Shown here: piece after piece, positions 19,897 through 29,617 of the stretch | How positions within the stretch are numbered: the stretch's first letter is position 1 | Layout of the letters: every line of letters starts with the position of its first letter | From: JAGVSR01 sp963825555 | GTDB taxonomy: Bacteria; Pseudomonadota; Alphaproteobacteria; Rhizobiales; Hyphomicrobiaceae | Length of the DNA stretch: 64,000 nt | Reading direction: 5' to 3' | Assembly: GCA_963825555.1 (NCBI GenBank) | Contig: CAWGTZ010000002.1 | Span: forward strand, 62,001-126,000 | The notes under the pieces: generated by a model | Databases searched by the model: none | Told to the model about the DNA's origin: nothing | What the model saw: only the letters and a program-made list of their open reading frames with translations | Translations under genes and position numbers: made by a program

Positions 19897-19904
19897 TCCG
19901 GCGT

Positions 19905-19939
19905 CTCTCCCCGCCCTGGCCGAACCAAAACGGGGAGAG
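19905..19939. terminator. Hairpin between convergent purM and pepF
   Basis: CTCTCCCCG (19905-19913) pairs exactly with CGGGGAGAG (19931-19939) across a 17-base loop. There is no strong T-run on either side, so it is terminator-like rather than a textbook terminator. Confidence 0.45.
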
Positions 19940-19947
19940 GGATGCCC

Positions 19948-21765
19948 TCAGGCGACCTTTTCCATCGCTTCCAGCTCGTCGATCATGCCTTCGATGACAC
20001 GCAGGCCCTTGTTCCAGAACTCCGGATCACGCGCATCAAGGCCAAACGGTGCCAGAAGCTCCGAATGATGCTTGGAGCCCCCCGCCTTCAGCATGTCGAA
20101 ATACTTCGCGACGAAGCCTGGGTGTGCCTCCTGATAAAGTCCGTAGAGGGAGTTCACGAGGCAATCGCCGAAGGCATACGCGTAGACGTAGAACGGCGAG
20201 TTGATGAAGTGCGGGATGTAGGTCCAGAAGACCTCGTAGCCCGGCTTGAAGTCGATCGCCGGCCCGAGGCTCTCGCGCTGCACATCGAGCCAGAACTCGT
20301 TGAGCTGGTCCGACGTCAGCTCGCCCGTGCGGCGGCCTTCGTGCACCTTGCGTTCGAACGAATAGAACGCGATCTGGCGCACGACCGTGTTCAGCATGTC
20401 CTCGACCTTGCCCGCGATCATCGCCTTCTTCTCGCGCGGATCCTTTGTGTCGGCGAGCAGAGCGCGGAAGGTCAGCATCTCGCCGAAGACAGAGGCGGTC
20501 TCGGCCAGCGTCAGCGGCGTCGGCGCGAGCAGCGCGCCCTGCTCGCGGGCCAGCATCTGGTGGACGCCGTGGCCCAGCTCATGCGCAAGCGTCATCACAT
20601 CCCGTGGCTTGCCCTGGTAGTTCATGAGCACATACGGATGCACGCTCGGCACGGTGGATGCGGAGAACGCACCCTGTGCCTTGCCCTCGCGCACCGGCGC
20701 ATCGATCCAGCCCTTCTCGAAGAACTCCTTCGCCGTGGCGGCCATCTCGGGCGCGAACTTCCCATAGGCGGCAAGCACCGTGTCCTCGGCCTCCTTCCAT
20801 GTGAAGATGCGCTCGGGCTTGTCGGGCAACGGTGCGTTGCGGTCCCAATGGTTGAGCTTCTCCATGCCCAGCCAGCGCGCTTTCATCGCGTAGTAGCGAT
20901 GCGACAGGCGCGGATAGGCCGCGCGGACGGAGGCGACCAGCGCATCGACGACGGGCGCTTCGACGCGGTTCGCCAGATGCCGGCTGTCGGCGACATCCTT
21001 GAAGCCGCGCCAGCGGTCGGAAATTTCCTTGTCCTTGGCGAGCGTGTTGGTAATGAGCGTGAAGAGGCGCACGTTCTCGCCAAAGACCTTCGCCAAGGCC
21101 TCAGCGCCTGCCTTGCGGCGCGCGCCATCCGGATGAGACAAAAGGTTGAGCGTAGGCTCCAGCGACAAGGGCTCGCGCTCGCCCGCGACCGGGAAACGCA
21201 AAGTCGTCATCGTCTCGTTGAAAAGGCGCGAGAAGGCGCTGCGCGAGGTCTGGCTTTTTTCGGTGAAGAGCCGCTCGATTCTCTCCTCGAGCTGATATGG
21301 CTTCTCGCGGCGCAGATCGTCGAGCCAGGGCTTGTAGTGCGCCAGCGCCGGAACCTTCAAAGCTTCGGCCAGAACGGCCTCCTCGATCTGATTGAGTTCG
21401 AGTTCCAAGAAGATGAGGTCGGTGCCGATGCGTGTCAGCGCCTCGTTGGTATCGCCGAAGAACTTGGCGCGCGCCGGATCGGCCTGGTTGGCGTAATAGT
21501 ACAGGCCCGCGTAGGAGGCGAGCTTGCCCATAAGATCCGAAAGATCCTCATAGGCCTTGATGACGGCAGCAAGTTCGGCGCCGTCCTTGGCCAGTTCGGA
21601 AAGCTTACCCTGACACTTCACTTTCAGAGCCTGAGCATCGCGCTCGGACCGGGCCAGGTCGCGCGCGACCTCCGGAGCATCCGGCGAGGCGTAGAGGTCG
21701 GAAAGATCCCACTCGGGCATCGAACCGAGATCACGCATTTGGGAAGCCGGGGCAGCAGTGCTCAT
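19948..21765 (-). CDS. pepF: Oligoendopeptidase F, M3 family metallopeptidase
   Basis: 605-residue cytoplasmic zinc peptidase that degrades short peptides. The metal site is HELGHGVH starting at His395 (TLAHELGHGVHQMLA), with a downstream Glu in the ETASVFGEM block supplying the third ligand in this family. The N-terminal helical region (about 25-200) and the C-terminal block FINSPFYVYAYAFGDCLVNSLY match PepF/M3B proteins. The ATG at 21765 gives a typical length and no signal peptide. Confidence 0.94.
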   Translation of the reverse strand: MSTAAPASQMRDLGSMPEWDLSDLYASPDAPEVARDLARSERDAQALKVKCQGKLSELAKDGAELAAVIKAYEDLSDLMGKLASYAGLYYYANQADPARAKFFGDTNEALTRIGTDLIFLELELNQIEEAVLAEALKVPALAHYKPWLDDLRREKPYQLEERIERLFTEKSQTSRSAFSRLFNETMTTLRFPVAGEREPLSLEPTLNLLSHPDGARRKAGAEALAKVFGENVRLFTLITNTLAKDKEISDRWRGFKDVADSRHLANRVEAPVVDALVASVRAAYPRLSHRYYAMKARWLGMEKLNHWDRNAPLPDKPERIFTWKEAEDTVLAAYGKFAPEMAATAKEFFEKGWIDAPVREGKAQGAFSASTVPSVHPYVLMNYQGKPRDVMTLAHELGHGVHQMLAREQGALLAPTPLTLAETASVFGEMLTFRALLADTKDPREKKAMIAGKVEDMLNTVVRQIAFYSFERKVHEGRRTGELTSDQLNEFWLDVQRESLGPAIDFKPGYEVFWTYIPHFINSPFYVYAYAFGDCLVNSLYGLYQEAHPGFVAKYFDMLKAGGSKHHSELLAPFGLDARDPEFWNKGLRVIEGMIDELEAMEKVA

Positions 21766-22038
21766 GAAGTCCTCTCGTCGATGGCTGACAATGTCGGGAA
21801 AGCCCGGCGGAACGGGCGCTTCAGCCTCCAGTTAAGGCCGCGACCGCCCCGGGGCAAGATATTGCCGCATAATCCCAAAGTCGCGGCCGTGAAACACTTC
21901 GGGGGTTTCACGGGACAGTGTTTTTACGAAACTCAACTACGTTCGCACCAAAAGTCATCGTCCGGACCCGCATCATCTTGTGGGCGGCGCTGCCTGCACC
22001 CATAATCCAGGCAGTTGAAACAGAAGAACGAGGACTTA

Positions 22039-22704
22039 TTGAATACCTTCGACCTGACCGTCATCACCACCTTGTTTGGAGCAGTCGCCCTGTTCCTTTT
22101 GACGGCCTTCCTTCGCCACCGCAGGCGGCTGCACTACATCGACACCTATGACTGGCCCCCGGGCTTGCTGAAGCGCCTGAGGACACATCACGCCAGCCTC
22201 ACCAGTGCGGAAATCGACCGCATCGGGCTTGGTCTCAAGCAGTTCTTTCGCGCGTATCTCAAGGGCGGTCGCCGCCACGTCGCCATGCCCTCGCAGGCCG
22301 CCGACGATCTCTGGCACGAGTTCATCCTCTACACGAGGGCCTACGAGACTTTCTGCAAGAATGCCTTTGGCACCTTCCTGCATCACACGCCGGCCGCCGC
22401 GCTCGCGCCGAGACACAAGCGGAACAACGAAGGCCTGCGGCGGGTTTGGTGGCAAGCCTGCCGGGAGGAGGGCATCGACCCCCGGACGCCTACGGCATTG
22501 CCTCTCCTTTTCGCGCTCGATGGTGATCTCAAGATTCCCGGCGGCTACCGCTATGTGCCCGATTGCAAGTCCCTCCGCCATGGCGGGACGGCCGGCACGC
22601 AATGCGGCGCCGGATTTTCCGACAGTTCCATCGACGGCGGCACGGACGGCCTGGGCGACAGCGGCGGCGATGGGGGTGACGGGGGCGGCTGCGGCGGCGA
22701 CTGA
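22039..22704 (+). CDS. Single-pass membrane protein with GRDP-like domain and Gly/Asp tail
   Basis: 221 residues if translation starts at the TTG at 22039, which has GAGG six to seven bases upstream; a TTG at 22015 would add eight residues. One membrane segment (about 6-25, TVITTLFGAVALFLLTAF) is followed by a cytoplasmic domain with DLWHEFILYTRAYETFCKNAFG and HHTP. This resembles the W-H...Y...C...G...H core of glycine-rich-domain (DUF1399-type) proteins. The tail is GTQCGAGFS then repeats of G/D/C (GGDGGDGGGCGGD). Function unknown; the domain assignment is by eye. Confidence 0.7.
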   Translation: MNTFDLTVITTLFGAVALFLLTAFLRHRRRLHYIDTYDWPPGLLKRLRTHHASLTSAEIDRIGLGLKQFFRAYLKGGRRHVAMPSQAADDLWHEFILYTRAYETFCKNAFGTFLHHTPAAALAPRHKRNNEGLRRVWWQACREEGIDPRTPTALPLLFALDGDLKIPGGYRYVPDCKSLRHGGTAGTQCGAGFSDSSIDGGTDGLGDSGGDGGDGGGCGGD

Positions 22705-22913
22705 CCCGCCCGCCATTGACTGAAAAAAGGACGCCAATTCAGCCTTCTCTCAAAAAAGGCTCAAGGTGATAAGGCCTGAAACCTCCTGTTTACCGTTCTC
22801 GGGCACTCTCACCTCCGTAGCGTCGAGTTGTCGGCGGGTTCTGTGTCCTTGTCTGGGACGCATAGAAAGGAACCGCGGGCATCAGTTTCAGTTGTGTTGA
22901 GTACGAGTGCCAC

Positions 22914-24422
22914 ATGGCCAAACGTGTCCTTATCGTCGATGACGATCCCGCCCAGCGCCGCATTCTCGAAGAGATGATCAAGCGCCTGGGTTTTGAAACC
23001 CGAACAACCAATTCCGGCGAGCAAGCCATCCAAATCCTCGAGGGCGCGGATCAGGGATCCATTTCGCTCGTGCTCCTGGATCTCGTCATGCCCGGCGTGG
23101 ACGGCATGGCGGTTCTCGAACGGCTCGCTCAGAAGTCCGGCATTCCGCCGATTATCGTTCAGACGGCTCATGGGTCGATCGACGCGGCCATCAACGCGAT
23201 GCGCGCCGGCGCCGCCGACTTCGTTATCAAGCCGGCCTCGCCCGAGCGCCTTGAAGTGTCGATCAAGACGGCCCTCAAGATCCAGGCACTGTCGGGTGAG
23301 ATCACCCGCATCAAGAAGAAGGCCGAAGGCACTCTCACCTTCAACGACCTGATCATCCGCGGCGATGCGATGCAGCGGGTCATCGCGCTCGGCAAGCGCG
23401 CGGCCTCGTCCAACATCCCCGTCCTCATCGAAGGTGAATCGGGTGTCGGCAAGGAGCTGATCGCTCGGGCCATTCAGGGCGAGAGTGAGCGCGCGGGCAA
23501 GCCGTTCATAACCGTCAACTGCGGAGCGATCCCCGAGAACCTCGTGGAGAGCATCCTGTTCGGTCATGAGAAGGGCTCGTTCACGGGCGCCTCCGAGAAG
23601 CGGATGGGTAAATTCCAGGAGGCCGATGGCGGCACTCTGTTCCTCGACGAAGTCGGCGAACTTCCGCTCGATGCTCAGGTGAAGCTCTTGCGCGCGCTCC
23701 AGGAAGGCGAGATCGACCCCGTCGGCTCCAAAAAGCCGGTAAAGGTCAACTTCCGCCTTATCTCAGCAACCAACCGCGACATGATCCAGCTCGTAAAGGA
23801 CGGCAAGTTCCGCGAGGATCTCTACTACCGCCTCAACGTCTTCCCGATCTGGGTGCCGCCGCTGCGCGAGCGCATCGACGATGTGCCGGAGCTGACCCAG
23901 CATTTCGTTGCCCGCTTCGCTGCCGAGGAAGGCAAGCGCGTTTCGGGCCTCACGCCGGAAGCCATAAGGCTCCTCAAGGCCTACTCCTGGCCCGGCAACG
24001 TGCGTCAGCTTGAGAATGCAGTGTTTCGCGCCGTCGTGCTGGCCGATCGGACGGATCTCACGATCAACGAGTTCCCCCAGATCGCGGCACACGTCGAGGG
24101 CTTCGACGTCGAAATCCCGGCCGCTCCGGCCGAGCCTCTCAGGAAGCCCGCCTATACGGGTCCTGCCCTCCTTGGTGCGGAAAATCGCATTCCCCAGACG
24201 GTCGAGATCAAGAGCGACACGGGAAGCGGCTCGCTCGGCATTCCCGCCATCGATGCCTCGGGCGACATCCGCTCGTTGGAGGCGATCGAAGCCGACATGA
24301 TTCGTCTTGCGCTCGGTCGCTATCGCGGCCACATGACGGAAGTGGCCAAGCGGCTCAACATCGGCCGCTCGACACTCTACAGAAAGATGCAGGAATACGG
24401 TCTGGAGCCACGCGTCAACTAG
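22914..24422 (+). CDS. Sigma-54-dependent response regulator (NtrC class)
   Basis: 502-residue activator in three parts. The receiver domain (1-120) has phosphoacceptor Asp56 in LVLLDLVMPGVDG. The AAA+ domain (about 145-380) has Walker A GESGVGKE near 173-180, a sigma-54 contact loop GSFTGA near 221 and Walker B GGTLFLDEVGE. A Fis-type helix-turn-helix follows (MTEVAKRLNIGRSTLYRKMQEYG). The loop has Ser where GAFTGA has Ala. No histidine kinase is adjacent, so the partner is unknown. The ATG at 22914 opens directly with MAKRVLIVDDD. Confidence 0.92.
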   Translation: MAKRVLIVDDDPAQRRILEEMIKRLGFETRTTNSGEQAIQILEGADQGSISLVLLDLVMPGVDGMAVLERLAQKSGIPPIIVQTAHGSIDAAINAMRAGAADFVIKPASPERLEVSIKTALKIQALSGEITRIKKKAEGTLTFNDLIIRGDAMQRVIALGKRAASSNIPVLIEGESGVGKELIARAIQGESERAGKPFITVNCGAIPENLVESILFGHEKGSFTGASEKRMGKFQEADGGTLFLDEVGELPLDAQVKLLRALQEGEIDPVGSKKPVKVNFRLISATNRDMIQLVKDGKFREDLYYRLNVFPIWVPPLRERIDDVPELTQHFVARFAAEEGKRVSGLTPEAIRLLKAYSWPGNVRQLENAVFRAVVLADRTDLTINEFPQIAAHVEGFDVEIPAAPAEPLRKPAYTGPALLGAENRIPQTVEIKSDTGSGSLGIPAIDASGDIRSLEAIEADMIRLALGRYRGHMTEVAKRLNIGRSTLYRKMQEYGLEPRVN

Positions 24423-24469
24423 CCAACTTTCCCGAAAGGGAAAGCCCCTTGAACGCCCTGCAGATCGTG

Positions 24470-24505
24470 GAGGGTCCGGTGGCTTCACACCGGGCCCTCT
24501 TTTGT
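24470..24505 (+). terminator. Intrinsic terminator after the response regulator
   Basis: GAGGGTCCGGTG pairs imperfectly with CACCGGGCCCTC around a short loop; the plus strand continues TTTTGTT. Confidence 0.7.
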
Positions 24506-24677
24506 TCCGGAATGCCCATTTTTGCAGGGACAAGCTGTGACGCGCGGACGTCACTGACAGGCGAATCGGCTAACCAGGGCGGTGCGGACTTGTCTTGGCC
24601 ACATGGTCTTGTTTGGCTGGGCAGACCGGCGATTGCAGGTCCGTTTACGGAAAATACCGAACGGGGGGTATGCCAAG

Positions 24678-26702
24678 ATGCGCCGTCTGCACCTCTTTGC
24701 CGTCAGCTGGGCCGCCGTTGCTGTCATGGCGACGGATGTTTTCGCCACCGACGCGGCGTCGGCGCCGGAAGTCCCTGTTCCGGCTGGCGCGAGCGCGGCG
24801 GCAGTGCCATCCGCATCATCCCCATCAGCCGGCGTGCTGCGAACGCCTGCCGAGACGGTTTCAACCGTCGAGCCGGCCTCACCGGTGGACACACTCGGAC
24901 CAGCTGAAACCGTCGCAACCGTGCCTGTCGAAACCGGCAGCATCGGTCATCCCGACGCCGCCATCGGCGCGGCCGCGCGTAAGCTGCTCGGCGGCGAGGA
25001 TACGGACCCCAGCGCGCATCTTCTGCCCGCCGACACCGCGGACGCGGACGCCAAACAGACCGGTGAGATCGCCGCGACGCCACCGCCCAAACCCTCGCCG
25101 GAGGAACTGGACCGAACGGCCTTGTCGGAATTCTACCAGGCACGGGGCGACGAACCGTTGTGGGTGACAGCCGAAGGCTACACGCCGAAGGCCCACCTCG
25201 CGATGGCCGAGTTGAAGCGCGCGGCAGAATACGGCCTCGATCCGGATAACTTCACGGTTTCGGAGCTCAGCGACGGCACGACACCGTCTCCCGGTGCGCT
25301 CGCCGAGGCCGAAACCGGTCTGGCACTCGCCGTCATGGCCTATGCGCGCCATGCCCGCGGCGGCTACATCGCTGAACCGGCCAAGCAGCTCTCGTCTTAT
25401 TTCGACCGCCGCCCGCAGTACCGCGACCGCGCCGAACTTCTTGCCGATCTCGCGGCTGCCGAAGATCCGGCGCGCGTTCTCGTCGACCTGCACCCGAAAC
25501 ACCCGCAGTTCGAGTTATTGCGGCAGGCCTGGCTGGAAACACAGCGCACCCGCGCCGCCAAGGGGGCAAAACTTGCCGCGGGCGAAGATCTGCGCCCCGG
25601 GGCAACCCACCCGGACGTCGCAATCCTGCGCAAGCGTCTCGATATCCCGGCCGAGGAAGGGACCAAACCCGATTTCTTCGACGCGCGCCTCGCCGCTGCG
25701 ATCAAGGGCTTCCAGTTGCTGAAGGGCATTTCGCCCGCCGACGGCACGGTGACGAAGGAAACGCGGGCCAAGCTCAATCAGCCGATCAAGGGCAAGACCG
25801 ATCAGCTCGCCGCCAACATGCAGATGTGGCGCTACATACCCGAAGATCTCGGTGAAATGTACGTCATGCTGAACGTACCCGAATACATGGTGCGCATCAT
25901 CAAGGACGGGGAAACGGCGTTTGAAGAGCGCGTGACCGTCGGCCTCGTCAACAAGCAGACGCCGATCTTCTCCGACAAGATGGAACTCGTGACGTTCAAG
26001 TCCCGATGGCGCGTGCCCGATAGCATTAAAGTGCGCGAGATCTGGCCGAGCCTTCTGAGGGGCGGCGGCATGATGCGCCAGCACAAGCTGGAAATGCGCC
26101 GCCTGCACACCAACGAACTCGTCGACTGGACGAAAATCGACTGGTCGAAGACGGAAATGACCGACTACGCCATCTGGCAGCCGCCGGGTTCGTTCAACCA
26201 GCTCGGCATCGTGAAGTTCTCGTTCCCCAACAAACACTATGTCTTCATGCACGACACGCCAGACAAGCATATGTTCAACTGGACGCGGCGTGCCAACAGC
26301 CACGGCTGCATGCGCATTCGCAACCCGCTGAAGATGGCGGAGGTGATCCTCAACGCCGACAAGGGCTGGGACCGCGCCAAGATCGACGACCTCGTCAAGA
26401 ACGGGCCGGATCACAACATCATCGAGCTGGACAAGAAGATCCCGGTCCACATGACGTATTTCACCGCGCGCATCGGTGAGGGCGGCAAGATCGAGACGTT
26501 CGGCGACATCTATGGTCATGAGAAGCGCGTGACCCAGGCGCTGAAGGGCCAGTGGGAGAGGATCGCCATGGGGCCCGATCATCTGGCGCCCGTCGACGAA
26601 AAAACGCCGCCGCGCGTCGCGTCACGCAAAGCGCCCAAGTCGAACGACAAGGGCAGAACGGTACAAAGCATTGTCCAGAACGCGCTCAGCGGCGGGTTCT
26701 GA
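24678..26702 (+). CDS. L,D-transpeptidase (YcbB/LdtD-like)
   Basis: 674 residues from the ATG at 24678, chosen because it opens a signal peptide (MRRLHLFAVSWAAVAVMATDVFA). After a Pro/Ala/Ser-rich low-complexity region (about 25-150) come a large YcbB-type N-terminal domain, a peptidoglycan-binding domain (DVAILRKRLDIP through LKGISPADGTVTKETRAKLNQ) and the YkuD catalytic domain. The catalytic motif is SHGCMRIRNP with nucleophile Cys544. It would make 3-3 crosslinks between mDAP residues, or attach proteins, in the periplasm. It fits the mDAP-type MurE in this window. Confidence 0.92.
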   Translation: MRRLHLFAVSWAAVAVMATDVFATDAASAPEVPVPAGASAAAVPSASSPSAGVLRTPAETVSTVEPASPVDTLGPAETVATVPVETGSIGHPDAAIGAAARKLLGGEDTDPSAHLLPADTADADAKQTGEIAATPPPKPSPEELDRTALSEFYQARGDEPLWVTAEGYTPKAHLAMAELKRAAEYGLDPDNFTVSELSDGTTPSPGALAEAETGLALAVMAYARHARGGYIAEPAKQLSSYFDRRPQYRDRAELLADLAAAEDPARVLVDLHPKHPQFELLRQAWLETQRTRAAKGAKLAAGEDLRPGATHPDVAILRKRLDIPAEEGTKPDFFDARLAAAIKGFQLLKGISPADGTVTKETRAKLNQPIKGKTDQLAANMQMWRYIPEDLGEMYVMLNVPEYMVRIIKDGETAFEERVTVGLVNKQTPIFSDKMELVTFKSRWRVPDSIKVREIWPSLLRGGGMMRQHKLEMRRLHTNELVDWTKIDWSKTEMTDYAIWQPPGSFNQLGIVKFSFPNKHYVFMHDTPDKHMFNWTRRANSHGCMRIRNPLKMAEVILNADKGWDRAKIDDLVKNGPDHNIIELDKKIPVHMTYFTARIGEGGKIETFGDIYGHEKRVTQALKGQWERIAMGPDHLAPVDEKTPPRVASRKAPKSNDKGRTVQSIVQNALSGGF

Positions 26703-26758
26703 CGACGATCACAGCCTGACGGGTCCTCGCGTCAAGCCCACGCGCCTGTAAACGAAAA

Positions 26759-26784
26759 ACGGCGCCTTCGTGAGAAGGCACCGT
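26759..26784 (-). terminator. Terminator between convergent L,D-transpeptidase and receptor genes
   Basis: ACGGCGCCTTC and GAAGGCACCGT form an 11-pair stem with one mismatch and a GTGA loop. On the minus strand the stem is followed by TTTTTCGTTT, so it mainly ends the receptor transcript. Confidence 0.85.
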
Positions 26785-26816
26785 TCTCATGTCATCAGAC
26801 GTGGAAGTCTGAGCCT

Positions 26817-29595
26817 CTAGAACTTATACCGGAAGCCGGTCCAGATGGTGCGGCCGAGACCGGGCTTCATGCCGTCCTCGCGGTCAGAGATGTAGAACTC
26901 GTTGAGGAGATTGTCGCCAGCCACGAACACGCTGGCGCCCGTGTCGCCGATGTCCATGTTGAAGCGGGCCGACATCAGCCACACGCTCGGAATTTCGCCA
27001 TCCTCGCCGGCCTCCTCGACCTCGCACTCGCCGTCTTCGCACTCGACCTCGCCACCGAACCCGAAGGGCGTGTTGCCCTCGTCGGTGAAGAACGACCCGC
27101 GATAGGTCCAGGTCATGCTGGCATCCCAGCGCCAGCCGGTCCTCTGCTCGACACCGACGGTGAGGGCCGCGACATGCAGCGGAACTTCGGGAATGCGGTT
27201 GCCGCTGAAATTTTCGCCTTCGGGCGTGACGAGGTCTTTGAATTCGCCGCGCGAGTAGGTGTAGTTGCCCTCACCGAAGAAGTTGAGCGTCCCCCCGGTA
27301 AATGGCTGAGAGTTCAGGCGTCCATAAAGCTCGACGCCGTGAATATGCACTTTGTCGGCCCGGCCAAACGAGCGGTCAGCCGCATCCGAGAACGACGCAC
27401 CGAACTGGTAGTTTGTCAGAATTTGGTAGAAGCCGGCGACCTCGAAATCGAGACCTTTGATGGCCGTGGACCGCAGACCGAGGTTGAAGTTGTCGCCGAT
27501 CTCGTCGTCAACAGGGAAGTCTTCGTTGCGAAGAACGCCTGTGGACATGCCGCGGTGGTAGCCGCCGAAGACCGTCGTGCGATTGAGGCCCGTGTAGGCG
27601 AATGCCACGCCGGGCAGCGCATGGAAGTTGTCGTATTTTTCGTTGCGGACCGTCGGATCGAGCACCAGACCGTCGAGTTCGAGGCACTCACCGCCGAAGC
27701 CCGCATCCTCGCAATCGTCATCGTCACCGCCACCTGCTTCGCTTTCCTCGCGCGCAATAACGCGGTTCGTGCGCCTGGCCTGATACCACTCGAAGCGAAC
27801 GCCGGGGACGACGTTCAGGTCACTCGCCACTTCGACGTTTGTCTGGAGGAATGCCGAGACGGCGTTCGCATCCAAGGAGCGATCGAAGATGGTGAACCCG
27901 CGATCGTCGCCGTCCTTCAGGATCTCGTCCTGGCGGCCGATGAAGTTGCGGTTCGACATGTCCTGATATTCGTACCGGAGGCCGGCCTGGATGGCCTGTT
28001 TGAAGCCGAGAATGTTGCGGTCCGCCCATTCGCCGCGGATCTCGGCACCAATATGGCGGAACGTGCGCAGGCGTCCGAACATGGTGTCGTCGCCGAACAG
28101 GATCGACGTGTTCTCCACGCCGTCTTCGAATTCCGTATCGGCGATGACCGCACCCAGACCGCCGGCAGACCCGTCGGGCGAAGACTTCGAACGTGTTGAG
28201 CTGGTAGCGGTCGCGGCGATGAAAGCCCGCGTAAACGCGGCTCGTGATTGTGGTGTCATCGTCCAGATAGGCGTTGTGAACGATCTGGCCACGCCAAATC
28301 TCGCCGTTGTAGTTGTTCAGGCCGGCCGCAGGCGCGTAGCAGGTCTTGCAGTGTTTCAAGCGGTTGAACTGGGTCTCCGCGAAACCGGCCAGTTGGTTCT
28401 CGAAAATCTCCTCGGCCACGTCCTCGCTGGACGTATCGATCTCGGCTTCGCCGAGGAAGTTCTGCTCGTCGTAATTATCCTTTTGACGAGTGTAGCTCGA
28501 GGAAACGACAAGGTCAGAGTTGGAGCCCCTCCAGCCCAGCGCGCCATAGAAGTCGTTAAAGCGCAGCCGCTCCGTATCCCAGGCGCCCTGAACGTTGGCG
28601 CCCGTGTAAGAAGCGACAAGGCCCACGTTGTCGGCGTGCTGACGGGTGTGCACATGCCAGCGCGCGGAGATATCAGTCTCACTCTTGCGCGAGCGCGTCT
28701 CGTCTCTCAACACGATATTGCCGTCCTCGTCGACCTCCTCGATCTCGGTAAAGGAGCCGCGGTCGGTGCGGGTAAACCCGATGGCAGAGCTGATGACCGT
28801 TTCAGCCGGACCGAACGGCGAGAGGTTGCGCCCGTTGATGACGCCGAAGTTGTTGTTGGGACCATGCGTGATGACGGTGCCCCGCAAAACCTCGATGCTC
28901 TCGAGACGCTCGATTGGCGCCCAGAAGTGGACCGAGGGGTCGAGCCAAAGCGCGAGGTTATTTGCATGCCCATCCTCCATGATGAGCATCTTGCGCGAGC
29001 GCCGCGCGGGCGAACCGCGCATGCCGATGCCGCCGTGCTGAGCGGCCGCGTCATCGTTGATGACGATGACACCCGGCACGCGCGTCAGGGCTTCATTGAT
29101 GTTGCGGGGCTGGTTCGCCTGGAGAATTTCCGGCGTCAGGTTGGTTGCGGCCGACGAGAAGCCTTCCAAGTTTGTCGGAATGAGCTGGGTCGGATTGAGG
29201 GGTGTCGTGGCCGACTGCGTTGCGCGCGCGGCCGCACCGCGCGCGGCAGAAGAACCGTAAACCGGATTGTCGCCCACGGGCGCGGTTTCAACCGGCTCCA
29301 CATCGGCGAATTCGTCCGCAGGCGGCGGGACGACGGCGGGCTGCGAAGCCGGCGCGGGGGCGGCCTGTTGCTGCGGCTTGGGCTTCGGCTTGGGCTTTTG
29401 AGCCGACGGCTTGGGGGCAGGCGGCTCCTCCTGAAGGACCTCCACCTCAGGAATCTGGCTTTGGTTCTCTCCCGCGGGAGCGAGCTCAGCGGCCGGAGCT
29501 TCCGTACCCGCGGGTGCTGCGTCCTGCGCCGAGACTGTCACCGGTCCCGTCACAGCCATGCCGGTCACGAGCGCGGCCCCCAACAGCTTCCTCAT
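26817..29595 (-). pseudogene. TonB-dependent outer-membrane receptor, FecA-like, frameshifted
   Basis: About 926 codons in two overlapping frames. Part one (29595 to about 28180) has a signal peptide, a Pro/Ala/Lys-rich periplasmic stretch, the plug domain (NINEALTRVPGVIVINDD; IERLESIEVLRGTVITHGPN) and the first barrel strands. Part two (about 28180 to 26817) completes the barrel and ends GRTIWTGFRYKF with terminal Phe. Removing one C from the CCC run at 28176-28178 joins the frames as NTFEVFA then DGSAGGLGAVIADTE. Three predicted loops carry paired cysteines in acidic or short inserts (HCKTC; GGGDDDDCEDAG with GGEC; VECEDGEC). The substrate is unknown. A true mutation cannot be told from a sequencing error. 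Confidence 0.88.
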
Positions 29596-29617
29596 AGCGT
29601 GATCTCTCTATCTTTAC

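Noticed and set aside
19942..22005. 687-codon plus-strand frame opposite pepF
   Set aside because: Antisense of pepF, whose zinc motif and full-length match are unambiguous.
22741..22775. AGCCTT/AAGGCT hairpin near 22750 as terminator of the glycine-rich protein gene
   Set aside because: Only six pairs, and the A-rich rather than T-rich surroundings do not suit a plus-strand terminator.
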